Below the pieces are notes generated by a model. The model saw only the letters and a list, made by a program, of their open reading frames with translations. It was not told the origin of the DNA and did no database searches. A stretch of 64,000 nt of DNA from Salinibacterium sp. dk2585 (GTDB lineage Bacteria > Actinomycetota > Actinomycetes > Actinomycetales > Microbacteriaceae): assembly GCF_008001035.1 (NCBI RefSeq), contig NZ_CP042856.1, forward strand, positions 2,046,001-2,110,000, written 5' to 3'. The translations under genes were made by a program, and so were the position numbers. Below are positions 16,176 to 25,013 of this stretch, piece by piece (within the stretch, counting starts at the first letter, position 1; every line of letters starts with the position of its first letter).

Positions 16176-17801
16176 ATGCAAAATTCTCCCGACTCCTCCG
16201 CCACCGCTGGAGCCACGTCCGCGCCCAAGTCGCGCGTGCTCCTGGTCTTCATCGGCCTCATGCTCGCGATGCTGCTTTCCTCGCTCAGCCAGACCGTGCT
16301 GAGCGCAGCAATGCCCACCATGGTGGGTGAGCTCGACGGCGTTGACCACATGCTCTGGGTCATGACCGCCTTCATGCTCGCCTCGACCGTGGTCATGCCC
16401 ATCTACGGCAAGATCGGCGACCTGATTGGCCGCAAGGGCCTCCTGATCGCCGCAATCGTGCTCTTCATCGCCGGCTCCGTGCTGGGCGCGGTCGCCGTTG
16501 ACATGTCCATGCTCATCTCGGCGCGCGTCGTGCAGGGCCTCGGCGGTGGCGGGCTCATGATCCTGTCGCAGGCGATCATCGCCGACATCGTCCCCGCGCG
16601 CGAGCGCGGCAAGTACATGGGAGCACTCGGCGCGGTCTTCGCCGTCTCCTCGGTCGCGGGCCCCCTCCTCGGCGGCTGGTTCACCGAAGGTCCCGGCTGG
16701 CGCTGGACCTTCTGGATGAACATCCCGCTCGGCATTGTCGCGCTTGCGGCCGCCGTCTTCCTGCTCCGTCTGCCGAAGCGCGAGTACGAGAAGCCGCGCG
16801 TCGACATCTGGGGCATGGTGCTGTTGACGATCACGACGACCTGCATCGTGCTCGTCGCCTCATGGGGCGGCAAGGACTTCGCGTGGGGCTCCACGACGAT
16901 CATCGGCCTGATCGTCGTCGCGGTGCTCACTGCGGTCGGCTTCGTCCTCGTCGAGCGAGTGACGCCCGAGCCAATCATCCCGCTGCACCTCTTCCGCGAA
17001 GCCAACTTCAACATCACGACGATCGCGGGCCTGCTCACGAGCGTCGCCATGATGGGCACGCTCGCCTACCTGCCGACCTACCTGCAGATGACCTTCGGCG
17101 CGAGCGCGACGGATGCCGGCCTCCTCATGATCCCCATGATGGCAGCCCTGCTCATCACCTCGATCGGCGCGGGCCAGATCGTGAGCAAGACCGGCCGGTA
17201 CAAGTGGCTGCCGATCGTCGGCAGCATCATCCTCGCGATCGGCCTCGCACTGCTGGGCACGATCTCCCCCGACACTCCCCTCTGGGTTTTCTGCTCCTAC
17301 CTCGCCGTCATGGGCATCGGCCTCGGCACGAGCATGCAGCTGCTCGTGCTGATCGTGCAGAACACCTTCCCCGCGCGCGAGGTTGGCACGGCGACCGCGG
17401 CCAACAACTACTTCCGCCAGATCGGTGGCTCGCTCGGCGGAGCGGTCATCGGCAGCCTGTTCACGACGAGGCTCGCGTCACAGCTCGCTGAGCGCCTGCC
17501 CCAGCAGGGCGGCGCCGCGAGCGAGATGAACTCGCTCACCCCCGCGCTCGTGCACGAGCTGCCGACCGCCATACACGAGCAGGTCATCTGGGCCTACAAC
17601 GACGCCCTGGCCCCGCTGTTCCTCTACATCGTGCCCCTGGCGGTCATCGCCGCGGTGCTGCTGCTCTTCGTCAAGGAGAAGCCGCTCGCAACCACGATCG
17701 AACGCGAGGTCGCCGTGACCGCCGTGCAGGACTCACTGCAGGAGACCTACCCGGTCACGACCGGCGCGGTCACCGTGCCGGAGCCGGGCCAGCGCCGCTA
17801 G
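16176..17801 (+). CDS. MFS drug exporter, DHA2 (EmrB/QacA) type
   Basis: This 541-residue transporter has fourteen predicted membrane segments. TM1 reads LLSSLSQTVLSAAMPTMVGE. Motif A is MPIYGKIGDLIGRKGLLIAA; motif C is in AVFAVSSVAGPLLGGWFTEG. A long C-terminal region ends in a last membrane segment (LFLYIVPLAVIAAVLLLFVK) and a short tail. It belongs to the MDR subfamily close to LfrA/EmrB-type pumps. I use the ATG at 16176, which fits the leaderless promoter; an upstream in-frame start at 16122 would translate through the operator. Two different exporters sharing one operator region suggests one inducer class. Confidence 0.9.
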   Translation: MQNSPDSSATAGATSAPKSRVLLVFIGLMLAMLLSSLSQTVLSAAMPTMVGELDGVDHMLWVMTAFMLASTVVMPIYGKIGDLIGRKGLLIAAIVLFIAGSVLGAVAVDMSMLISARVVQGLGGGGLMILSQAIIADIVPARERGKYMGALGAVFAVSSVAGPLLGGWFTEGPGWRWTFWMNIPLGIVALAAAVFLLRLPKREYEKPRVDIWGMVLLTITTTCIVLVASWGGKDFAWGSTTIIGLIVVAVLTAVGFVLVERVTPEPIIPLHLFREANFNITTIAGLLTSVAMMGTLAYLPTYLQMTFGASATDAGLLMIPMMAALLITSIGAGQIVSKTGRYKWLPIVGSIILAIGLALLGTISPDTPLWVFCSYLAVMGIGLGTSMQLLVLIVQNTFPAREVGTATAANNYFRQIGGSLGGAVIGSLFTTRLASQLAERLPQQGGAASEMNSLTPALVHELPTAIHEQVIWAYNDALAPLFLYIVPLAVIAAVLLLFVKEKPLATTIEREVAVTAVQDSLQETYPVTTGAVTVPEPGQRR

Positions 17802-18142
17802 AAGGCACCGCCCCCGTCGGAGGCGCCGCCCCCGTCGGAAGCGCTGCCGCCATCGTCGCTCCCATTGGAGCCACCTTTCCGACCATCAGATCCGGCGCCA
17901 GCGACGCCACCGCTCTCGCCCGAGGTGTGGTTGCCGTCAGCCCGCTTGCCGCCCTGGGCAGCCGAGAACGCGGCACCGAATGCGACGCCGATCGCGAGGC
18001 CCATGCCGAGTCCCATCCCCAGATTGTCGAGCGCGACCCCCAGTGCCGTCCCCACGGCGAGGCCGATGGCTATTCCGGCGCCCATCATCGGGTAGCGCGT
18101 CGATTTGTCCTGCGGCTCCTGTGCTGGCTTCTCTTCACTCAT
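17798..18142 (-). CDS. Small glycine-zipper membrane protein with Gly/Ser/Asp-rich tail
   Basis: This 114-residue protein of unknown function has a charged N terminus (MSEEKPAQEPQDKSTRYP). Two or three Gly/Ala/Leu membrane segments follow, with GxxxG-like spacing (GIAIGLAVGTALGVALDNLG, GMGLAIGVAFGAAFSAA), and a low-complexity tail ending in repeats of SDGGGA. Glycine zippers pack tightly and often oligomerise. It shares 4 bp with the stop of the MFS gene (tail to tail). TACGCT ends 6 nt before the ATG, suggesting a leaderless mRNA. The tail could be an artefact-prone simple sequence, but codon structure is intact. Confidence 0.7.
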   Translation of the reverse strand: MSEEKPAQEPQDKSTRYPMMGAGIAIGLAVGTALGVALDNLGMGLGMGLAIGVAFGAAFSAAQGGKRADGNHTSGESGGVAGAGSDGRKGGSNGSDDGGSASDGGGASDGGGAF

Positions 18143-18148
18143 GACACC

Positions 18149-18154
18149 AGCGTA
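18149..18154 (-). promoter_or_regulatory. -10 box of the glycine-zipper gene (leaderless)
   Basis: TACGCT on the minus strand ends 6 nt before the ATG at 18142; no ribosome site is present. Confidence 0.45.
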
Positions 18155-18269
18155 GGAAGGCGGCGGGGCGGGCGCCTCCCCCAGGTGGGCGAGGTCTCGC
18201 GCCGCGCTGGCCGCGGCATCCGTCGCGCAGGCTAGGCCGCGGCTCGCGCGCGCGGGGGAGAATGGATGC

Positions 18270-18920
18270 ATGACTGATGTGACGCTGCGCGGCGGGCCCG
18301 GCGCGGCGATCGCCGCCGAGGTCGAGGTCAAGCGCTCGAGATTCATCTGCCGAATCGAGCGCGTCGAGACTGAGGACGCGGCGCGCGCAGTGGTCGACGC
18401 GGCGCGGCGGGAACACTGGGGCGCACGCCACCACTGCTCGGCCTTCGTCATCGGGCCAAAGGGTGCTGCAGTCCAGGTGCGCAGGTCGAGCGACGACGGT
18501 GAGCCATCCGGCACGGCGGGAGCACCAATGCTCGACACGCTCGCGGGCGCGGGCCTCGTCGATGTGGTCGCAGTCGTGACGCGCTACTTCGGTGGCGTGC
18601 TCCTTGGCACCGGTGGCCTCGCCCGCGCCTATTCGGATGCCGTCGCGAACGCGATCCGGGAGGCGGCACTCGTGGCGCGGGAGCGGCGCGAACTCTTCCG
18701 CCTCAGCCTTCACCACGCCGATGCGGGAAGGGTCGAGTCGGAGCTGCGGGCGCGTGGCGTCACCGTGCTCGACGTCGAGTATGCGGCGCGGGCCGAGTTG
18801 AGGCTCTCGGGAGGCGAGGGGCTGCACGAGATCGTTGCCGCCGCGACATCCGGTGCGGGCGCGCTGCAACCGCTCGGCCACGAATGGGTCGATGTGGAAC
18901 TCAACAGCGTGCGACGGTGA
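18270..18920 (+). CDS. YigZ/IMPACT family protein (UPF0029)
   Basis: This 216-residue protein has the two-domain layout of YigZ. The N-terminal IMPACT domain carries KRSRFICRIERV, HHCSAFVIG, SSDDGEPSGTAGAPMLDTLA and VTRYFGGVLLGTGGLARAYS. The C-terminal ferredoxin-like domain spans about 135-210. The eukaryotic relatives modulate translational control; the bacterial role is not settled. The start ATG has GGGGGAG 8 nt upstream. It ends 3 bp before the tmRNA 3' end and points towards it. Confidence 0.88.
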   Translation: MTDVTLRGGPGAAIAAEVEVKRSRFICRIERVETEDAARAVVDAARREHWGARHHCSAFVIGPKGAAVQVRRSSDDGEPSGTAGAPMLDTLAGAGLVDVVAVVTRYFGGVLLGTGGLARAYSDAVANAIREAALVARERRELFRLSLHHADAGRVESELRARGVTVLDVEYAARAELRLSGGEGLHEIVAAATSGAGALQPLGHEWVDVELNSVRR

Positions 18921-18923
18921 CGA

Positions 18924-19298
18924 TGGTGGAGATGCGGGGAATTGAACCCCGGTCCACTGCTGTGGTCATGTGCCTTCTACGGGTGTAGCCAGTGCAGGCG
19001 TTCTACTCGGCTCCGGAATTTGTCACTGGCACCTAATCCGACGAGCCCAGCCCTGGTAAAAGTCCCTCTCTGCCCCAGGACGGAACAGAGAAGCAATCTC
19101 TCTAGATAACGCCAGGACCCGGGTAGAGAGCATCCCCGGACTGACGGACTTCCTTAGTGCGCTCGCTTAGGCAGCGAGGGCGAAGTCAGTGCGCTTGGAA
19201 TCGGCACTTATAGTTTGCCGACATCGTTTACGAGATAAGTCGGCATCCTCGACCCGCTTCTCACAATTGCGCAGGCAATGTCGAAACCGATCATCCCC
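18924..19298 (-). ncRNA. ssrA: tmRNA (transfer-messenger RNA)
   Basis: The 375-nt RNA rescues stalled ribosomes together with SmpB. The 5' end GGGGATG (19298-19292) pairs with CATCTCC (18934-18928) as a 7-bp acceptor stem with one G-U, followed by discriminator A and an encoded CCA (18926-18924). The T arm is CGGGG-TTCAATT-CCCCG. The tag reading frame (19205-19170) encodes ADSKRTDFALAA and ends at TAA (19169-19167). The hydrophobic ALAA end is the usual protease signal. Several GC hairpins between tag and T arm fit the pseudoknot region. The partner smpB lies about 0.7 kb away. Confidence 0.96.
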
Positions 19299-19303
19299 AT
19301 ACG

Positions 19304-19349
19304 CGTCTTCGTGAAGACGTGTCACAGTCGCACGCTGTTGAGTTGTCAA
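19304..19349 (-). promoter_or_regulatory. ssrA leader: hairpin and -35 element
   Basis: Immediately upstream of the mature 5' end, CGTCTTC-AC-GAAGACG (19319-19304) forms a perfect 7-bp hairpin in the precursor, probably marking the RNase P processing site. TTGACA lies at 19349-19344 on the minus strand, but no good TAnnnT -10 follows at normal spacing, so the promoter call is partial. Confidence 0.45.
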
Positions 19350-19509
19350 AAGCGCCACTCGGGCGCAGCCTTCAATGATAGCAAAGTGCCCGGCAAGAAG
19401 GAAGCAAAGTCGCGCAAGCTGTGCACCCGCTGGGAACGCCGCTAGGCTCCCCGAGAACATTCAAGATCCGAGGCGCCTCGCGTGCGCTCGGCAACAGGAA
19501 GCACAGGCC

Positions 19510-19995
19510 GTGACCCGCAGAACCCTCCCCGTCCTCGCCCTCTCCTCGCTCGCTGTCCTCGGGCTCACCGGCTGCAGCATCGCCGCCATGACCGATCTCT
19601 TCCAGGGCAAGGAAGACGTCTTCTCGATCGCGGTCGGCGACTGCTTCAACGACGACACCGCCGCCGTCGAACAGGTCGAGTCGGTCGTGATGCCCAAGTG
19701 CACGGAGCCGCACGACAACGAGGCATACCACCTGTACGACCTCGCCTCGTCGACCTTCCCCTCCTACGATGAAGACGCCATCCTCGAGGAGGCGGAGATG
19801 GGATGCTTCACCGAGTTCGAGGGCTTCGTCGGCTCCGCCATCGACGAGACAAGCCTCTACTTCGGCTACTACTACCCCAGCCCCGAGAGCTGGGACGAGG
19901 GCGACCGCCAGGTACTCTGCCTCGCCTACGACACGAACGGCCCCATCTCCGAGCCGCTTCGCGGTAAGGGGCCGACGTATCCCTACTCGGGCTAG
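19510..19995 (+). CDS. Secreted lipoprotein with septum-formation-type domain
   Basis: This 161-residue protein begins with a lipoprotein signal: MTRRTLPVLALSSLAVLGLT followed by lipobox Cys (LTGC). The mature part has SIAVGDCFNDD, a later paired Cys (VVMPKCTEPHDNEAYHLYD), MGCFTEFEGFVG and QVLCLAYD. The pattern GDCF...V..C..PHD.E.Y is that of the actinobacterial 'septum formation' domain family, whose members are extracytoplasmic and of poorly known function. Four cysteines after the lipobox could make two disulfides. The GTG start has AGGAAG about 9 nt upstream. It abuts the smpB stop with no gap. Confidence 0.75.
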   Translation: MTRRTLPVLALSSLAVLGLTGCSIAAMTDLFQGKEDVFSIAVGDCFNDDTAAVEQVESVVMPKCTEPHDNEAYHLYDLASSTFPSYDEDAILEEAEMGCFTEFEGFVGSAIDETSLYFGYYYPSPESWDEGDRQVLCLAYDTNGPISEPLRGKGPTYPYSG

Positions 19996-20475
19996 TCAGT
20001 CGCCGAGGTGCCGGCGCGCCGACATGGCGCGCTGCGCCTCGCGGTTGTCCTGGCGCTCGCGGAGCGCCTGACGCTTGTCGTACTCGCGCTTGCCCTTCGC
20101 GACCGCAAGTTCGACCTTCGCCTTGCCGTCACTGAAGTAGAGGGAGAGGGGCACGAGCGTATACCCACCCTCCTTGACCTTGTTGTGGATCTTGAGGATC
20201 TGCGCCTTGTGCAGCAGGAGCTTGCGCTTGCGACGAGGCGGGTGGTTCGTCCAGGTGCCGCCCGTGTACTCGGGGATATGCACGGCATCGAGCCATGCTT
20301 CCGCGTGGTCGTCGATGAAGGCGTAGCCATCGACAAGGCTCGCGCGACCTGCGCGCAGCGACTTCACCTCGGTGCCGCTGAGCACGAGGCCCGCCTCGTA
20401 GGTGTCCTCGATCGTGTAGTCGTGGCGAGCCTTGCGGTTGGTCGCGACGACCTTCTGACCACGTTCCCTTGGCAC
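19996..20475 (-). CDS. smpB: SsrA-binding protein SmpB
   Basis: This 159-residue OB-fold protein binds the tRNA-like domain of tmRNA and places it in the ribosomal A site. Motifs: [40 protein letters not shown], and a basic C terminus ([20 protein letters not shown]) that enters the mRNA channel. The start is GTG with AAAGGA upstream. It sits downstream of ftsE-ftsX in the usual actinobacterial order, although a DUF2071 gene has entered between. It is convergent with the lipoprotein gene. Confidence 0.96.
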   Translation of the reverse strand: MPRERGQKVVATNRKARHDYTIEDTYEAGLVLSGTEVKSLRAGRASLVDGYAFIDDHAEAWLDAVHIPEYTGGTWTNHPPRRKRKLLLHKAQILKIHNKVKEGGYTLVPLSLYFSDGKAKVELAVAKGKREYDKRQALRERQDNREAQRAMSARRHLGD

Positions 20476-20525
20476 GATGCATCCTTTACGTCTAGTACGT
20501 GCCGGGCGACACGCAGCCCACCATC

Positions 20526-21293
20526 CTACAGCGGGCCAGCCTGCGAGAGGGGTGGCGTGCGGATGCCGCGAGCGAAGCGCGCGTCGACGGGAGCCCCGTA
20601 GAGCACCGACTCCGGCGGGCCGGGCCGCACGCCCATGATGCCTGCCGCATGGAAGAGGCCGTGCTCACAGTCGAGGAGTTCGGCTTCGACGAGCGTCCAC
20701 GGTTGGTGCACGTTGGCGTGCCACGTGAGCTCGCCACCCCGGTAGGTGTGCATCCCCCAGCGCGCCGTGAGGAAGCGCGCTCGCTCGTCGTCGACGGCCG
20801 CACTACTGGGTCGGACGCTCACGTCAGCCGTGGCATCCGTGGCACCCCTCCGGCGCGAGGTGTAGCGGAGCACACCCGCACCCTCGGTGATCGACATGGC
20901 GGCCCAGCGGTAGGGCAGGCCGAACGCTGCCTGCGCAGCGAGCACTGCGGCGAGACGGGAAGCCTCGAGCGACGCGAACCAGACGCCACGCCTGCCCTGC
21001 GAGTCGCGCGTGTAGAGGCGCACATTCACCTCGGGGAAGGTGCCGAAGTACGGGATCGGAGGGCCGGCAAAGGGAGCCGAACCGGAGAGCCGGAAGCAGA
21101 TGAGGCCGATCCAGCTGGAACCATCGAATTCATCGGCCTGCAGGCCAGGCGGCAGGGCACGCTCAGCGTCCGCACGGTCGATGCGCCAGTGCAGAAAGCT
21201 GACGTGGCTCCAGCGCTGGCCGATGATCGCGCGCGAGCCGAGCGGCGGCGCCTCCCGAGTGATCGGATGCAGCGACGCGCGCTCGGCCGTCAC
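20526..21293 (-). CDS. DUF2071 family protein (YqjF-like)
   Basis: This 255-residue protein begins, after a short tail, with [20 protein letters not shown] and [20 protein letters not shown], the N-terminal pattern of the DUF2071/acetoacetate decarboxylase-like family. [11 protein letters not shown] and [15 protein letters not shown] follow. The central [17 protein letters not shown] and the HNVHQPWT-like [20 protein letters not shown] are also typical. Function is unknown. Its GTG follows the ftsX stop by 2 bp, so it is probably transcribed with ftsE-ftsX. It separates them from smpB. Confidence 0.8.
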   Translation of the reverse strand: MTAERASLHPITREAPPLGSRAIIGQRWSHVSFLHWRIDRADAERALPPGLQADEFDGSSWIGLICFRLSGSAPFAGPPIPYFGTFPEVNVRLYTRDSQGRRGVWFASLEASRLAAVLAAQAAFGLPYRWAAMSITEGAGVLRYTSRRRGATDATADVSVRPSSAAVDDERARFLTARWGMHTYRGGELTWHANVHQPWTLVEAELLDCEHGLFHAAGIMGVRPGPPESVLYGAPVDARFARGIRTPPLSQAGPL

Positions 21294-21295
21294 GA

Positions 21296-22207
21296 CTAGA
21301 CCTTGAGGTAGCGGCTGATCGCGACGTTGGCGGAGATCGCGGCAAGCACGATTCCGACTGCGAGCAGGATCGGCGCCACGACGACTGCCTCTTCGAGCCC
21401 CACGAAGGAGGTCGCGACCATCGTCTCGGCGAGGTAGCCCTGCACGAAGAAGTGCACGACCGCGACCGTCGCTCCCCCCGCCAGCGCAGCGCCGATCACC
21501 CCGGCGATGACGCCTTCGAGGATGAACGGCGTCTGGATGAAGCGATTGGATGCACCGACCAGCCGCATGATGCCGAGCTCGCGCCGGCGACTGAAGGCGC
21601 TCAGGCGGATGGTCGTGGCAATCAGCAGCACGGCCGCGACGAGCATGAGCGCGGCGATGCCGATCGCGGTGTAGCTGGCGGCGTTGAGCGCGTCGAAGAT
21701 CGGGTCAAGGTATTTGCGCTGGTCGGCGACCTCATCGACACCAGGCGTGCCCGAGAGGGTCTCGATCAGCACGCCCGACTGCGTGGGGTCGACCATGTTC
21801 ACCCAGAACGTCTCCGGCAGGAACTCCGGCGTGATGTAGTCAGCCTCGGCACTGTCGGTGAACTCGACGTACTTCTCGTACGCCTCCTCGTGGGTCTCGA
21901 ACTCGTACTCGTTGACGAGTGGGGCGAGTTCAGACGATTCGAGCTTGGACGCGACGGCCGCCTTCTGTTCCTCCGTCGCCTCCGTCATATTGCAGTTGGC
22001 GGTGTCTGTCGTGGCGGTGCACATGTAGACCGCCACCTGGGCGCGGTCATACCAGTAGCCCTTCATCTCGTTGATCTGCATCTGCAGCAGGATCGCGGTG
22101 CCCACGAAGGTGAGCGAGATGAAGGTCACGAGCACGACGGAGACGACCATCGAGAAGTTGCGTCGCAGGCCCTGGCCGACCTCCGACATGATCAGGCCGA
22201 ACCTCAC
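21296..22207 (-). CDS. ftsX: Cell division ABC transporter membrane protein FtsX
   Basis: This 303-residue FtsX has the expected four membrane segments: one near residues 18-40 ([20 protein letters not shown]), an extracellular domain of about 130 residues, and three in the C-terminal half ([20 protein letters not shown] and on). The loop [20 protein letters not shown] is the conserved permease motif. It relays FtsE ATP hydrolysis to a periplasmic peptidoglycan hydrolase. The extracellular domain has a Cys pair ([10 protein letters not shown]) that could form a disulfide. Its ATG overlaps the ftsE stop by 4 nt. Confidence 0.95.
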   Translation of the reverse strand: MRFGLIMSEVGQGLRRNFSMVVSVVLVTFISLTFVGTAILLQMQINEMKGYWYDRAQVAVYMCTATTDTANCNMTEATEEQKAAVASKLESSELAPLVNEYEFETHEEAYEKYVEFTDSAEADYITPEFLPETFWVNMVDPTQSGVLIETLSGTPGVDEVADQRKYLDPIFDALNAASYTAIGIAALMLVAAVLLIATTIRLSAFSRRRELGIMRLVGASNRFIQTPFILEGVIAGVIGAALAGGATVAVVHFFVQGYLAETMVATSFVGLEEAVVVAPILLAVGIVLAAISANVAISRYLKV

Positions 22208-22932
22208 TGTGCTGCCTCCGCTCCGAAGCCCTTTTGCACGGGGATCGCCTGCGTGAGGTAGCCGCCCTGCCGTTCGTCTCGCACGATCTGGCCCGCGACG
22301 AGCTCGATGACTCGGCGCTGCATCTGGTCGACGATGCCGGCGTCGTGGGTCGCCATGATCACGGTCGTGCCGCTCTGGCTAATGCGCTCAAGGAGCGTCA
22401 TGATGCCAGCGGATGTCGCCGGGTCGAGGTTTCCCGTCGGCTCATCGGCCAGCAGCAGGGCCGGCCGGTTGACGATCGCGCGGGCGATGGCGACGCGCTG
22501 CTGCTCACCACCGGAGAGCTCGTGCGGGAAGCGGCTCGCCTTGCCCGCGAGTCCCACCATCTTGAGCACGTCGGGCACGGCCTCCTGGATGAAGCCCTTC
22601 GACTTGCCGATAACCTGCAGCGAGAAGGCCACGTTGTCGAAGACTGACTTCTGGGGCAGCAGGCGGAAGTCCTGGAAGACGACACCGAGGTTGCGCCTGA
22701 AGTAGGGCACCTTGCGGCTCGAGAGGCGGCCGACGTTCTGGCCGAGCACGTGGATCTCGCCCTTCGTCGGATTCTCCTCCTTGAGGATCAACCGCAGGAA
22801 GCTCGACTTTCCACTGCCGGAGGCACCGACAAGGAACACGAACTCCCCCCGCAGGATCTCGAGGGTCACGGAGTTGAGGGCGGGCCTGGTGGTGCCGGCA
22901 TAGAGCTTGGTCACCTGATCGAAACGAATCAT
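22204..22932 (-). CDS. ftsE: Cell division ATP-binding protein FtsE
   Basis: This 242-residue ABC ATPase has Walker [12 protein letters not shown]-loop VFQDFRLLP, signature [14 protein letters not shown] and Walker [14 protein letters not shown], followed by the H-loop MATHD. With FtsX it controls septal wall hydrolysis. Length and ends are normal, with a C-terminal extension of about 20 residues ([20 protein letters not shown]). TAGGCT (22947-22942) lies 9 nt before the ATG, so the leader is at most a few nucleotides. The usual neighbour prfB is 2 kb upstream, separated by a plus-strand repeat protein. Confidence 0.95.
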   Translation of the reverse strand: MIRFDQVTKLYAGTTRPALNSVTLEILRGEFVFLVGASGSGKSSFLRLILKEENPTKGEIHVLGQNVGRLSSRKVPYFRRNLGVVFQDFRLLPQKSVFDNVAFSLQVIGKSKGFIQEAVPDVLKMVGLAGKASRFPHELSGGEQQRVAIARAIVNRPALLLADEPTGNLDPATSAGIMTLLERISQSGTTVIMATHDAGIVDQMQRRVIELVAGQIVRDERQGGYLTQAIPVQKGFGAEAAQ

Positions 22933-23252
22933 GTCCCGTCGAGCCTAAGCATCCGTCGCCCATCCGGGCGCAACGACAGGCCGACGCGCGGATGCCCCGC
23001 CATGCGCTGTAGACATCCTCCAACGATCGAAGGCCGCATTAGTTGGCTATTGACCTTCGATACACACTTTTCGACGGACCCTCACAACGATCTCGGCCAC
23101 TGTTAGATTCAGCGCAATCCACCGGAGGCGACTCGCGCCGGACACCAATGTCGGTGCCCGAACGGCGCGGGAAAGCCCTCGTTCGGCGCGCGCCTCAACA
23201 GCATGATGGCGTGCGTTTTGTGCTGCCCGGATACCGACAAAGGAGTCACTAC
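22933..23252. other. 320-bp intergenic region between ftsE and the heptad-repeat protein gene
   Basis: No gene is seen. It holds the ftsE -10 box (22947-22942, minus) and an 8-bp inverted repeat ATCGAAGG/CCTTCGAT (23026-23033 and 23054-23061). A GC-rich potential hairpin lies around 23158-23195 (CGAACG ... CGTTCG). At the right end is AAGGAG (about 23240) serving the downstream gene. A TTAGATT at about 23103 is a possible -10 for that gene. The long leader could be regulatory, but no known riboswitch pattern is visible. Confidence 0.5.
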
Positions 23253-24833
23253 ATGAGCGGTCCCGCCCACACCAGGTCTGAACGACGCGATAGCTTCTCG
23301 AAAGTGGCGATAGCCGCGCTCTCGATCCTGCTCATCGGCCTGCTCGCGTTCTTCTTCATCACGACAGACAAACTCGCCGCCGGGGCATCGCAACTGAACG
23401 ACGGCGCGACCACGGCACGCGACGGATCCGTGCGCCTCGTCGATGGCGCCGCCACACTCTTCGACGGCACGGCGACACTCAAGGACGGCACGGCGAGCGC
23501 GAAGGCGGGTGCCGACAAGGTCGCCGCTGGCGCTGACTCCGCGGCAGAGGGCGCGACCAAGCTCGCCGACGGCGCCTCGTCAGCGTTCACCGGCTCCATC
23601 TCCCTCGCCGAGGGGGCGAACAAGCTCTTCAACGGTGCGAGCACCCTCAACCAGGGCGCCAACACCGCCGCGACAGGAGCTCGCACCCTCGCACAAGGCG
23701 CGGCCGACGCCAACGCGGGCGCCCATGACCTCGCGGCTAAGCTCGCTGGCGCGAAGACGACCGGCTCTGAAGTTGTCGCGGGTGGCGCCGCGCAGGTGTC
23801 CGCCGGTGCCAGCAGAGCACTCGCTGGGGCACAAACGCTGAAGGTGAAGACGCAGGCGATCGCGGATGGCGTGTCCGCGGCTTCGACCGCGGTGAAGGGC
23901 CTTAGCGACTATGCGGGCCTTCTCGGTGGCGATACTGCCGTACCTGCAGCTGAAGTCCACGTCGCTTCTGGCGAGGCTGCCGCGAATGCAGCGGCACTCG
24001 CTCATCAGCTCGGAAACTGGGCCGCCGCGGACTACGTGCCTACCGACGCTGAGATCGACGCTCTCGCGACCAGCCTGAGCGGTCTCGCTACCCAAACGGG
24101 CACTGTCAAGGCAGAGATCAACGGCTTCAAGGGCAAGATCGACACTCTGCTCGGAAACCTCAACAAGGTGCCGACCAAGGCGGACGGCAGCGACGCCGGC
24201 CTGAAGATTGGTTCGAGCCTCGTGGCCCAGGGTACGGCGCAGCTCGTCGGGGGAACCGACCCTATCAACGCACCCGGTCTGACGGAACTCTCGATCGGCG
24301 CTAGCGACCTCGCAGCCGGCGCCACCAAGCTCGACGCGGGCGTAGGCCAGCTCGCCGCTGGCGCGAACTCGCTTGCGGCGGGCACGGCGAAGGTCGCCAC
24401 GGGTGCGGGATCCCTCGCCGACGGCACCGCGAAGGTCTCGGCCGGTGCTGGCACCCTCTCGAGCGGTGCCGCCAGCCTCACGACCGGCGCCAACAACCTC
24501 AACGCGGGCCTCGAGACGCTGTCGACGGGCGCTGGCTCACTCGCCGAGGGCACCAGCACGCTCTCGACCGGCGCCGCCGACCTTGCCGAGGGCAATGGAA
24601 GCCTCGCCGACGGCGCGAAGAAGCTCAACGATGGCGCCAAGACGCTCAATGACGGCGTCGCTGAGCTGAGCGACGGCAACGAGCGCATCGCGGCTGGCTC
24701 AGGTGAGCTCGCGTCTGGCGCACAGAGCGTCAGCCCGGCGGCCCTCGCGCCGACCGTGCTGATCATCCTCGCGGTGCTGGTCGCCGCGACGATCGCCTGG
24801 CTCGTGGTGAGCCGCCGCCTGGCACGTCGCTGA
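23253..24833 (+). CDS. Bitopic membrane protein with two long Gly/Ala heptad-repeat arrays (YhgE/Pip-like stalk)
   Basis: This 526-residue protein has a membrane segment at about 18-37 and a second at 499-519 with a basic C-terminal tail (VSRRLARR). Between them are two arrays of 7-residue units of the type L-x-x-G-A-x-x (residues about 41-200 and 345-495; for example LADGAKKLNDGAKTLNDG), separated by a central non-repetitive region (about 206-344). Such repeats occur in the extracellular part of YhgE/Pip and ESX-type proteins and are thought to form long helical rods outside the cell. Unlike YhgE it has no multi-pass ABC-2-type domain. The ATG has AAGGAG 8 nt upstream. It is oriented against ftsE and prfB and looks inserted between them. 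Confidence 0.8.
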   Translation: MSGPAHTRSERRDSFSKVAIAALSILLIGLLAFFFITTDKLAAGASQLNDGATTARDGSVRLVDGAATLFDGTATLKDGTASAKAGADKVAAGADSAAEGATKLADGASSAFTGSISLAEGANKLFNGASTLNQGANTAATGARTLAQGAADANAGAHDLAAKLAGAKTTGSEVVAGGAAQVSAGASRALAGAQTLKVKTQAIADGVSAASTAVKGLSDYAGLLGGDTAVPAAEVHVASGEAAANAAALAHQLGNWAAADYVPTDAEIDALATSLSGLATQTGTVKAEINGFKGKIDTLLGNLNKVPTKADGSDAGLKIGSSLVAQGTAQLVGGTDPINAPGLTELSIGASDLAAGATKLDAGVGQLAAGANSLAAGTAKVATGAGSLADGTAKVSAGAGTLSSGAASLTTGANNLNAGLETLSTGAGSLAEGTSTLSTGAADLAEGNGSLADGAKKLNDGAKTLNDGVAELSDGNERIAAGSGELASGAQSVSPAALAPTVLIILAVLVAATIAWLVVSRRLARR

Positions 24834-24848
24834 CGTAGCAACACCGAC

Positions 24849-24884
24849 GCGGGTCGGGCCGGTCTTCGGATCGGCTCGGCCCGC
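24849..24884 (+). terminator. Putative terminator after the heptad-repeat gene
   Basis: Arms 24849-24861 and 24872-24884 pair over 13 bp with two G-U pairs and enclose a 10-nt loop with TTCG. A short TTT follows. It lies 15 bp after the stop codon and faces the convergent prfB end. Confidence 0.65.
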
Positions 24885-24943
24885 TTTGGCGTTCCTGCGA
24901 TGGGCCTCGATACAGCCCGAGTCCTCCCTCGCAGGCTCGGTCG

Positions 24944-24991
24944 GCGCGAATCGCGCAATCGCTGGCGCGATTGCCAACAAGCGATTCGCGC
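24944..24991. repeat. 48-bp near-perfect stem-loop (possible REP element)
   Basis: Outer arms GCGCGAATCGC (24944-24954) and GCGATTCGCGC (24981-24991) pair perfectly. Inside, GCAATCGC (24955-24962) pairs with GCGATTGC (24967-24974) around TGGC. The result is a 19-bp stem with a 6-nt bulge on one side. It sits just after the prfB stop (in prfB direction) and could act as a terminator as well as a dispersed repeat. Confidence 0.65.
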
Positions 24992-25013
24992 TTCTCAACC
25001 CGCGGTGTGGGGC

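Noticed and set aside
14660-17801. The two divergent MFS pumps as a recent tandem duplication
   Set aside because: Both are DHA2 type, but their sequences differ throughout (length 484 versus 541, different TM1 and loop motifs), so this is not a recent copy.
18924-18975. Possible minus-strand tRNA suggested by the T arm and encoded CCA
   Set aside because: It is the 3' tRNA-like part of tmRNA; the matching 5' acceptor strand is 370 nt away and there is no anticodon arm.
23253-24833. Regular 21-bp periodicity, considered as a CRISPR or tandem DNA repeat
   Set aside because: The period is three times seven codons and the conserved letters are protein heptad positions; there are no identical repeats with unique spacers.
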